This document shows positions 14,347-20,713 of a stretch of 20,713 bases of DNA, one piece after another. Origin of the DNA: an uncultured Porphyromonadaceae bacterium (GTDB taxonomy: Bacteria > Bacteroidota > Bacteroidia > Bacteroidales > Muribaculaceae). The first letter of the stretch is position 1; each line of letters opens with the position of its first letter. The notes under the pieces were generated by a model, which was not told where the DNA came from, ran no database searches, and was given only the letters and a program-made list of their open reading frames with translations. The stretch is from assembly GCA_947176285.1 (NCBI GenBank), contig CAMWQF010000015.1, positions 1-20,713 of the forward strand, read 5' to 3'. The position numbers were made by a program, and so were the translations under genes.

Positions 14347-16290
14347 ATGAAAAGACTATTCTTAATTCCTCTCGCTTCTTTTTTGGTAATTCCTTCGGTT
14401 TATGCCGATTCTTACGATGTAAAGAGCCCTGATGGCAAGACGGTGGTGACAGTCTCCGACGAAGGTCTAATGCCGACCTACTCTATCAAATACGATGGCA
14501 AAGACTTCCTCTTGCCATCCCCTCTGGGGCTTGTCACTAATATAGGAGATTTCACTTCCGGTCTGAATATTGGCAAGGTCCGCCCTGCTGAGCGTAGGGA
14601 TTCATACTCTCTTCCTAATATCAAGACCTCCAATGTCAACTATCAAGCCAACACTTCCGATTTCACTTTCTGCCGAGAGGATGGAGTGCCGGTATTCGAA
14701 CTCCAGATGGAAGTAAGCGACAATAACGTGGCTTTTCGCTACGCCATGTTGCCTGTCGGTCAGACTCTTTGCTGTGTTGTCGAAAGTGAAGCCACTGGCT
14801 TCGTGATGCCCGATGGCTCTACAACTTTCCTTTGCCCGCAGATGCAACCTATGACCGGATTTGCCCGTACTGCACCGAGTTATGAGACCAATTACGATCT
14901 CGATGATTCTATGGGAAAGAATGGCTGGGGCAATGGGTACTCTTTCCCTTGCTTGTTCAAGAATGGAGACAACGGTTGGACTTTGATTTCAGAAACAGGA
15001 ATAGCCGGCGACTATGTGGCTTCACATCTCGCCAACAAGCAGGGCAATGAGTATGCCATTGCGTACGCTATGCCTGCTGAGCAAAATGGTTTTGGTTCCA
15101 CCGGAGCGTCAATCGCTCTCCCTGGAGCGACTCCCTGGCGTACCATCACTGTCGGCGATAATCTTGCTCCGATCGTGGAGACCACGATCCCCTTCGATCT
15201 TGTTAAGCCGCTTTATGAGGCTTCCAAAGACTATGATTATGGAAAGGGAAGTTGGAGTTGGATCATCAAAATGGACCCAAGTTGCAATTTCGATGAGCAG
15301 AAAAACTATATCGACTTTTCTGCCGCTATGGGTTGGGAGTCTGTACTTGTAGATGCTCTTTGGGATTCTCAAATTGGTTACGAGGGTATTGAAAAACTTG
15401 CTAAATATGGCAAAGAGAAGGGTGTAGACTTATATCTTTGGTATAATTCAAACGGCTCTTGGAATGATGCGCCTCAGGGTCCTCGGGGAGTGATGAGCGA
15501 CATCGTGAAGCGTCGCAAGGATATGAAATGGATGAAGGAAAATGGTATCCGCGGAATAAAGGTTGACTTTTTCGGCGGAGACAAACAGGAGACAATGCGA
15601 CTCTATCATGATATTCTCGCTGATGCCAACGACCATGGTATTCTCGTCATCTTCCATGGCTGTACATTGCCAAGAGGTTGGGACAGAATGTATCCAAACT
15701 TCGCTGCCGCAGAGGCTGTACTCGCAAGCGAAAATCTCCATTTCTCACAAGGCATGTGCGATGCCGAGGCTAAGAATGCTGCCATCCATCCCTTCATCCG
15801 CAATGCTGTCGGAAGCATGGACTTTGGGGGTAGCACTCTCAATAAGTACTATTCTGCCGATAATCAGCATGGTTCTAAGAGAATGACAAGTGATGTTTTC
15901 GCACTCGCAACTGCTGTGCTTTTCCAAAGCCCGGTTCAGCACTTCGCAATGGCTCCCAACAACCTTCAGGATGCCCCCGCTTGGGCTGTCGAGTTTATGA
16001 AGAATGTGCCTACTACTTGGGATGAAGTGAAATTTATCGACGGATATCCCGGCAAATACATAATTTTGGCTCGCCGAAGCGGCGACAAATGGTATGTTGC
16101 TGCCATCAATGCTGAGGGAACTCCTCTCACAGCCAATATTGATCTTCCGGGTTATGTCCAGGGTAAAGAAATCGCTATGTATAGCGACGATAAAGACCTC
16201 AATGGTTCTCTAAAGACTGTCAAAACTGACAAAAAAGGAAAACTCAAACTCTCTATACCCCAAAATGGAGCAACCCTAATCACATATTGA
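14347..16290 (+). CDS. Secreted GH97 alpha-glycosidase, probable retaining alpha-galactosidase type
   Basis: Signal peptide (1-20) and three GH97 parts: N-terminal beta-sandwich (about 22-280, SPDGKTVVTVSDEG at its start), catalytic barrel (about 285-560) and C-terminal beta domain (about 565-647). The family includes inverting alpha-glucosidases (SusB) and retaining alpha-galactosidases. Here Asp407 in G-I-K-V-D-F-F lies where the retaining members have their nucleophile (Asp415 in the characterised B. thetaiotaomicron enzyme, from memory), and Glu456/Glu462 (FAAAEAVLASE) are candidate acid/base residues. I therefore favour alpha-galactosidase-like retaining chemistry. Placed between two esterases and opposite an L-galactose oxidation operon, it is the best local candidate to release galactose, possibly L-galactose. 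Periplasmic or surface location not resolved. Confidence 0.92.
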   Translation: MKRLFLIPLASFLVIPSVYADSYDVKSPDGKTVVTVSDEGLMPTYSIKYDGKDFLLPSPLGLVTNIGDFTSGLNIGKVRPAERRDSYSLPNIKTSNVNYQANTSDFTFCREDGVPVFELQMEVSDNNVAFRYAMLPVGQTLCCVVESEATGFVMPDGSTTFLCPQMQPMTGFARTAPSYETNYDLDDSMGKNGWGNGYSFPCLFKNGDNGWTLISETGIAGDYVASHLANKQGNEYAIAYAMPAEQNGFGSTGASIALPGATPWRTITVGDNLAPIVETTIPFDLVKPLYEASKDYDYGKGSWSWIIKMDPSCNFDEQKNYIDFSAAMGWESVLVDALWDSQIGYEGIEKLAKYGKEKGVDLYLWYNSNGSWNDAPQGPRGVMSDIVKRRKDMKWMKENGIRGIKVDFFGGDKQETMRLYHDILADANDHGILVIFHGCTLPRGWDRMYPNFAAAEAVLASENLHFSQGMCDAEAKNAAIHPFIRNAVGSMDFGGSTLNKYYSADNQHGSKRMTSDVFALATAVLFQSPVQHFAMAPNNLQDAPAWAVEFMKNVPTTWDEVKFIDGYPGKYIILARRSGDKWYVAAINAEGTPLTANIDLPGYVQGKEIAMYSDDKDLNGSLKTVKTDKKGKLKLSIPQNGATLITY

Positions 16291-16291
16291 T

Positions 16292-17395
16292 ATGAACCGC
16301 TATAGAAACATAATGCTGGGTGCTATTTGCGTAGCCGTCCCTGCCTTCATAGTCTCGGCTGAAGTGAAGGAGGATTTCGTCCCCTCAAGCAAAAATCAGC
16401 ATGGACAGCAGTATCCTATGGTCAACTCTGATGGATATGCACGCTTCAAAATCAATGCCCCGGAAGCCAATTCCGTTACGGTAACTCTCGGTCTTGGAGG
16501 GCAAGGTGGAACTAAACTCGAGAAAAATGAAGATGGAACATGGACCGGCACAACTGCCGGGCCTATGGACGAGGGTTTCCATTACTACCACATGATCATT
16601 GATGGCGCTCATGTAAACGACCCCGGCACTAACAACTATTTCGGCTCTTGCCGATGGGAAAGCGGAATAGAGATTCCCGCTTCCGATGCTGATTTCTATG
16701 CGCTTAAGAATGTGCCTCATGGCAATGTGCAGCAAGTGCTTTTCAATTCCCCATCCACCGGAGAGCAAAAGCGTGCTTTTGTCTATACTCCGCCACAGTA
16801 TGGCAAAGATGGCAAAAAGTATCCGGTGCTATATCTTCAGCATGGTTGGGGCGAGGATGAGACTGCTTGGTCTTCGCAAGGACACGCCAACCTCATTATG
16901 GATAACATGATTGCCGAAGGAAAGATCGACCCCTTCATTATCGTGATGACCTACGGAATGACTAACGATGTGAAATTTGGCACTATCGGTCAGTTTGATG
17001 CTAAGGAATTCGAAAAAGTTCTTGTAGATGAACTTGTGCCTTTTATCGATGCTAATTTCAACACTATTGCCGACCGCGACCATCGTGCCATGGCTGGTCT
17101 CTCAATGGGTGGAATAGAGACTAAATTGATCACTCTTCGTCGTCCGGAAGTATTTGGTTACTATGGATTGCTGAGTGGCGGCACATACACTCCGGAAGAA
17201 CTTCAGGGCAACGGTGTTAAAAAAGTATTCATAAGTTGCGGAAGCAAAGAGAATCCGGATCGTGTAAAGGAGTCAGTAGATGCCCTGAGGGCTGCCGGCT
17301 TCGATGCTACTTCCTATGTTTCTCCGGGCACTGCTCATGAATTCCTGACTTGGCGCCGATCTCTCCACGAAATGGCTCCTTTACTTTTCAAATAA
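16292..17395 (+). CDS. Secreted CE1 esterase (Esterase D type) with N-terminal CBM48-like module
   Basis: Signal peptide (1-23), then an E-set/CBM48-like domain (about 35-125; VTVTLGLGGQGGTKLEKN, GFHYYHMIIDG) and an esterase domain (about 140-367). The catalytic Ser271 is in G-L-S-M-G-G and His349 in GTAHEFLTW; the oxyanion segment is YLQHGWGED. This domain order is found in Bacteroidetes feruloyl esterases from xylan loci, such as those linked to XynZ/Fae1A-type enzymes, although acetyl-xylan specificity is also possible. The start codon follows the GH97 stop by one base, implying translational coupling. It is last in the operon, 15 bases before a terminator hairpin. It belongs to a different CE1 branch from the two PHB-type esterases in the window. 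Confidence 0.92.
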   Translation: MNRYRNIMLGAICVAVPAFIVSAEVKEDFVPSSKNQHGQQYPMVNSDGYARFKINAPEANSVTVTLGLGGQGGTKLEKNEDGTWTGTTAGPMDEGFHYYHMIIDGAHVNDPGTNNYFGSCRWESGIEIPASDADFYALKNVPHGNVQQVLFNSPSTGEQKRAFVYTPPQYGKDGKKYPVLYLQHGWGEDETAWSSQGHANLIMDNMIAEGKIDPFIIVMTYGMTNDVKFGTIGQFDAKEFEKVLVDELVPFIDANFNTIADRDHRAMAGLSMGGIETKLITLRRPEVFGYYGLLSGGTYTPEELQGNGVKKVFISCGSKENPDRVKESVDALRAAGFDATSYVSPGTAHEFLTWRRSLHEMAPLLFK

Positions 17396-17410
17396 TCAAC
17401 GAATATTCTC

Positions 17411-17443
17411 AGACCCCATCTCAATTTTTGTGAGATGGGGTCT
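17411..17443 (+). terminator. Operon terminator hairpin
   Basis: A perfect 13-bp stem (17411-17423 with 17431-17443), AGACCCCATCTCA paired with TGAGATGGGGTCT, has a 7-base loop. It lies 16 bases after the stop of the third esterase-operon gene. The following T tract is short, which is usual for Bacteroidetes. Confidence 0.85.
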
Positions 17444-17458
17444 TGATAAATACTTATA

Positions 17459-17480
17459 AATCCGAATGCTATTTCGGATT
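17459..17480. other. Second small hairpin upstream of the EFR1 gene
   Basis: A perfect 8-bp inverted repeat, AATCCGAA and TTCGGATT, encloses six bases. It lies between the operon terminator and the ATG at 17507, so it could be an operator or leader structure of the ferredoxin gene or a second terminator arm. No -33/-7 match was found in this short gap. Confidence 0.45.
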
Positions 17481-17506
17481 ATCGCATATTCTTTAATCAA
17501 TTCTAT

Positions 17507-18277
17507 ATGATTTATTATTTCTCCGGCACTCACAATTCTCGATATGCTGCCCTTCGGCTTGGTTCTATGGTGGGGGAGGATGTCCGGTTTATTCCTAACT
17601 TAGACCCTTATACTCAGACGATAGATCTCCAAAAGGATAAATCTATAGGTTTTGTCTTTCCTGTTTATGCTTGGGGTGTTCCTCCAATTGTGATTGACTT
17701 CATTGAACGTTTGCCGGAATCTTTGATAGACACTATCGAAGCATATTCTGTGTATGTTTGGTGTGTGCTGACTTGTGGTGACGAGACCGGAATGGCTGTC
17801 GAAATGTTGAGGAAAGCCCTTTCGAAGAAAGGAATAAAGCTTTCTTCAAGTTGGAGCCTTATAATGCCTAATGTCTATGTCCTTCTGCCGGGATTTGGCA
17901 CTGATTCTAAGGATGTTGAGGAAAAGAAATTGAAAGATGCTGTAGGCAGAATCGAATCAATAGCAGGAAAAGTGAAATCAAGGATACAGGAAAGCGATGT
18001 ACATCTCGGTCCGTTTCCTAAACTCAAGACTTCTCTTGTCTATCCCCTATTCAAGAAATGGGGAGTGAATACGAAGAAATGGCATTATACGGAGGCATGC
18101 ATAGGTTGTGGCAAATGTGCCAAAGCATGTCCGGTAGGTAATGTGGCAATGGTCGATGGGCATCCTAAGTGGGGTACTGACTGCACGAGTTGCTGCGCCT
18201 GCTACCATGTCTGCCCAACCAATAGTTCCCAATATGGCAACATCACAAAAAACATGGGCCAATATTACTTGTCTTGA
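17507..18277 (+). CDS. EFR1-type flavodoxin-fold/two [4Fe-4S] ferredoxin protein
   Basis: Probable cytoplasmic electron carrier or oxidoreductase of 256 residues. The N-terminal about 160 residues form a flavodoxin-like fold, starting with the phosphate-binding segment Y-F-S-G-T-H-N-S and containing GFVFPVYAWGVPP. The C-terminal part has two 4Fe-4S motifs: Cys198, 201, 204, 208 (C-I-G-C-G-K-C-A-K-A-C-P) and Cys226, 229, 232, 236 (C-T-S-C-C-A-C-Y-H-V-C-P). Cys230 is an extra cysteine inside the second motif. EFR1-family proteins are widespread in anaerobes; their partners are mostly unknown. Its 3' end overlaps the end of the GH106-type gene by 13 bases, tail to tail. A link to the glycan genes is not evident. 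Confidence 0.92.
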   Translation: MIYYFSGTHNSRYAALRLGSMVGEDVRFIPNLDPYTQTIDLQKDKSIGFVFPVYAWGVPPIVIDFIERLPESLIDTIEAYSVYVWCVLTCGDETGMAVEMLRKALSKKGIKLSSSWSLIMPNVYVLLPGFGTDSKDVEEKKLKDAVGRIESIAGKVKSRIQESDVHLGPFPKLKTSLVYPLFKKWGVNTKKWHYTEACIGCGKCAKACPVGNVAMVDGHPKWGTDCTSCCACYHVCPTNSSQYGNITKNMGQYYLS

Positions 18278-20679
18278 GGTGATAGCACTTTGATTTCTAC
18301 CGGACCCAGAAGTCCGGAGGGGAGTAGTGGAGAGTCAGCAGTGAAGAATTTGAAACAACCTACTGTCTTTCTCCCTTTAGATGGACGTTCAGTGCCGTTG
18401 CGGAGCCAGTCGGGATTAGAGGTAAGGTAGCATCCTGCACGAGGCTTTCCAGGAGCATAGTCATATACAAGCGGTTCGCTCCATTCAAGATCATCAGGCT
18501 CCAGTTCATCCCCAATCATTCGGTTGGGCCATAGGTTGGTGACATCGATATCAATCTTATTTTCTCCCACTTTCACTGCATCTGTAATATCGCATTCAAA
18601 TGGCATTTTCCAAGCTAAGGGCATCTGGATTCCATTGACTTTTACTGATGCCATGTCTTTCAGTTCTCCAAGTGAAAGCACAATCTTGTCAGTTTTTGAC
18701 TTCAACAGTTTCTTTGGAATATTAAGTGAAATGGAATAATTGGCTGTTCCGGAAAAATACTTGATATTCGGATTTTCAGAATCCGGCCATGAGAATAGAG
18801 AGTCGGTTGTGATAATTCCGGCGTCTGGAAAACTGATGGTCCAAGTGCCGTCGACTGGTAGTGATGATGCAAGTGCCAGGTTTTCTTTCTTGCCAAGAGA
18901 AGAATCTCCGGGTCGGACAATCAAAAATCTTGATCCAAGAGGTTCGATATCTACTGTAATTGGTTTATCTGAAGAAGTGGAATAGGATTGCATCGAATAA
19001 GGATCCCATATCTCTACACTCCGTCCATTCGGATCAAATGGTATGGTTTCTGTCGCTATCGAATCAGATTGGTTGCTGAGAAATATAATATCTGTGTCTC
19101 CGTCAGTGCGCCTGTAAGAGATAAGCCTTTCCATTTTTGGAAGTTGTTCCCGAGCGGGAACCCCTTGCTGAAGAAGGGCTTGGCAACGAGCCATATATCC
19201 GTAGAGTTCTTTTGCTCCTCCCGCTTTCCACCACGTTTGTCCAGGCACGAATTGTGTCCCCCAGATGCCAAACGACATTCCCGGCTCAACGTTAGGCCAT
19301 GGATTGGCGGCTCCGGCATGAAGCATCATGCGGTTTACTCCCGAACAAAATGCTTTATCGCAAACTCGCTTTATATCAGCCGGGCTATCGCTCCATGCCT
19401 TCAGTGGCCAGCATGTGAATGCCTCGGCTATGAGAATTGGTTTACCAAGTTTGCGCATAGTTCGTTCATGTCCAGCAATATCTTTCCAGCCCCATGTGGG
19501 AGGATCCTGCCAGAATTCAGTTGCTATGTCTGCACCTTCGCTCGCAAGGACTATTTTTTCAAAGTCAATGATTCGGAATGGTTTTTGTCCTCCGGTGCCA
19601 TAAGGCTCTATCATCATCTTCAATCCGGCATCATTGGCAAGGCTGGTCATATATCCGTAATAGTTTTCAGCCACGCAGTCGGTCACCACATTTGCCCAGT
19701 CTTTTAAGAATCGGGATGTGTTCTCTTTCCCACCAATTTCCTTGACTATCCCTATCATATATGGTAGATAAGGAATGATTGAGTAGCCTTTCCGCTTTTG
19801 AAATTCGTCAGGAAGAACTGCACTCCAAGTTTGACCTCCTGCCTCATAACTGTCAATTTCAATGTGAGTAAAGGTTTTTCCCACATGGTCACCGGCTGTC
19901 TCAATCACCATAGTTGGATACCCGTCCCAAAATGACTTTACTGCTTCCCGGCTTAATTTGTCGCATTCCAAGCCCCTTCCCGTCTCCGGAGACTGTGCTT
20001 CATTAGTCTTCCCATTGGTGGTCTGTCCTATGCGTAGAAGTATGATATCTTCCGGAAGTTTCAGTTTTTTAGGAATACTCAATTCCCCGGTGGATGAATC
20101 GAAGAATTCAGTAAGGTTTATAATTTGATTAAGAGAGACAACTGAGTCTTTTGGGGTGGCTATAACGGCAACATCTTCATAATAGTTCCATTGAGGATCT
20201 ACATCTGGAGTCGGAAGGCATATCTTTCGATTCCCTTTCTGATATGGAGTTTCTGTGAATACCAACTTTTGCATTGAATATTCCGGCTTTACAGTAGGAT
20301 ATGCGCTTGAAGACCAACCGGGGCAGTTGTGGGTGCCGAAAGTTAGACCGAGTCTTTCGCACTCGTCAAGAGTCCAACGCAGAAGATCTTTCCAGTTGTC
20401 ATTTCCAATAGCATTGTCAGGATTTCCAATACGCATTTGCTGAGGTCCACCGATTTGGAAATTCTGAACGCCTGCCAATCCGGCTTCCTTAAAAGCCTCA
20501 AGATCGCGGGTAATTCCCTCTTTTGTTACGAGACCATCCATCCATTGCCATATGATCAACGGCTTGTGTTGGTCGTCCGGGGATAGAAAAGCATCTTCAA
20601 GAGTCTTATTCCCTGCCAATGATAGAGTGGCAGATGCCAAAGCAACAGATGTTATGAGAGTTGATTTAAACAGGTTCAT
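18265..20679 (-). CDS. Secreted GH106-type alpha-L-rhamnosidase-like glycoside hydrolase
   Basis: Signal peptide (about 1-22) precedes a TIM-barrel glycosidase resembling the GH106 (PF17132) group. Recognisable points are WQWMDGLVTKEGITRDLEAF at 44-63, GTHNCPGWSSS at 115-125, an I-E-P-Y-G segment (Glu358), ADIATEFW (Glu388, at a place where relatives have D-x-x-x-E-F-W and a likely catalytic acid) and AEAFTCW (Glu419). The C-terminal about 150 residues form a GH2-like sugar-binding jelly roll ending in the typical PLLPSGLLGPVEI. Characterised GH106 rhamnosidases are about 1,100 residues, so this 804-residue form lacks some accessory domains. Inferred role is cutting terminal alpha-L-rhamnosides or a related L-sugar. 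A -7 element lies 22 bases upstream. Confidence 0.85.
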   Translation of the reverse strand: MNLFKSTLITSVALASATLSLAGNKTLEDAFLSPDDQHKPLIIWQWMDGLVTKEGITRDLEAFKEAGLAGVQNFQIGGPQQMRIGNPDNAIGNDNWKDLLRWTLDECERLGLTFGTHNCPGWSSSAYPTVKPEYSMQKLVFTETPYQKGNRKICLPTPDVDPQWNYYEDVAVIATPKDSVVSLNQIINLTEFFDSSTGELSIPKKLKLPEDIILLRIGQTTNGKTNEAQSPETGRGLECDKLSREAVKSFWDGYPTMVIETAGDHVGKTFTHIEIDSYEAGGQTWSAVLPDEFQKRKGYSIIPYLPYMIGIVKEIGGKENTSRFLKDWANVVTDCVAENYYGYMTSLANDAGLKMMIEPYGTGGQKPFRIIDFEKIVLASEGADIATEFWQDPPTWGWKDIAGHERTMRKLGKPILIAEAFTCWPLKAWSDSPADIKRVCDKAFCSGVNRMMLHAGAANPWPNVEPGMSFGIWGTQFVPGQTWWKAGGAKELYGYMARCQALLQQGVPAREQLPKMERLISYRRTDGDTDIIFLSNQSDSIATETIPFDPNGRSVEIWDPYSMQSYSTSSDKPITVDIEPLGSRFLIVRPGDSSLGKKENLALASSLPVDGTWTISFPDAGIITTDSLFSWPDSENPNIKYFSGTANYSISLNIPKKLLKSKTDKIVLSLGELKDMASVKVNGIQMPLAWKMPFECDITDAVKVGENKIDIDVTNLWPNRMIGDELEPDDLEWSEPLVYDYAPGKPRAGCYLTSNPDWLRNGTERPSKGRKTVGCFKFFTADSPLLPSGLLGPVEIKVLSPQDK

Positions 20680-20700
20680 GGTGTGGTTGTAAAATTTCTA

Positions 20701-20708
20701 CAAAATTA
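20701..20708 (-). promoter_or_regulatory. -7 element of the GH106-type gene
   Basis: On the minus strand TAATTTTG lies 21 bases before the ATG at 20679. The -33 box would be at about 20728-20731, outside the window, so only half of the promoter can be checked. Confidence 0.5.
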
Positions 20709-20713
20709 CTAAA

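Noticed and set aside
18988..19707. A 239-residue plus-strand frame opposite the GH106-type gene
   Set aside because: Composition is rich in Cys, Pro, Arg and Ser without any domain pattern, as expected for an antisense frame.

Overview
The window looks like a chromosomal segment of a gut Bacteroidales bacterium, plausibly Muribaculaceae or a Bacteroides/Prevotella relative. Evidence: several intergenic regions carry the Bacteroidetes promoter pattern (TTTG, 19 bp, TAnnTTTG) and starts lack obvious Shine-Dalgarno sequences. The gene content also fits: GH97, GH31, GH106-type and CE1 secreted enzymes, DUF4861, an EFR1-type ferredoxin, and Bacteroidetes-style C-terminal tails ending in NGKKIIKK. 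GC content is moderate. No rRNA, tRNA, CRISPR array, transposase or phage gene was seen.

Layout. 72-1898 (+) is a secreted esterase of the PHB-depolymerase/feruloyl-esterase type with C-terminal beta-rich modules. It converges on a leftward pair, a DUF4861 secreted protein followed by an Ogt-type DNA repair methyltransferase (3691-1921). A 348-base gap (3692-4039) holds a good promoter for the pair and two copies of a palindrome-centred repeat. Next are a long RluA-type pseudouridine synthase (4040-5662) and an unrecognised acidic protein (5778-6560), closed by a strong terminator at 6613-6653.

The core of the window is a divergent pair of operons around a 229-base regulatory region (12091-12319). 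Leftward: an aldo/keto reductase of the L-galactose dehydrogenase type, an amidohydrolase-type lactonase, a zinc dehydrogenase resembling L-galactonate dehydrogenase, and a secreted GH31 alpha-glycosidase. The first three match the order of chemistry of the L-galactose to D-tagaturonate route known from Bacteroides vulgatus. Rightward: a secreted CE1/PHB-type esterase, a GH97 with the nucleophile expected of retaining alpha-galactosidases, and a CE1 esterase with an N-terminal CBM48-like module. These three are spaced 11 and 1 nt apart and are closed by a perfect hairpin at 17411-17443. Together the two operons suggest removal of ester groups and alpha-linked sugars from a plant glycan, followed by cytoplasmic oxidation of L-galactose. 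Feruloylated side chains of cereal glucuronoarabinoxylan carry ferulate, alpha-L-galactose and alpha-D-xylose, so they are the most economical candidate substrate (inference). Rhamnogalacturonan-II and galactose-substituted xyloglucan are alternatives.

The right end has an EFR1-type flavodoxin/ferredoxin protein (17507-18277) overlapping tail-to-tail by 13 bases with a leftward GH106-type alpha-L-rhamnosidase-like enzyme (18265-20679), whose -10-like (-7) element is just inside the window edge. No SusC/SusD pair, endo-acting enzyme or regulator is present, so this is either the edge of a polysaccharide utilization locus or a satellite locus.
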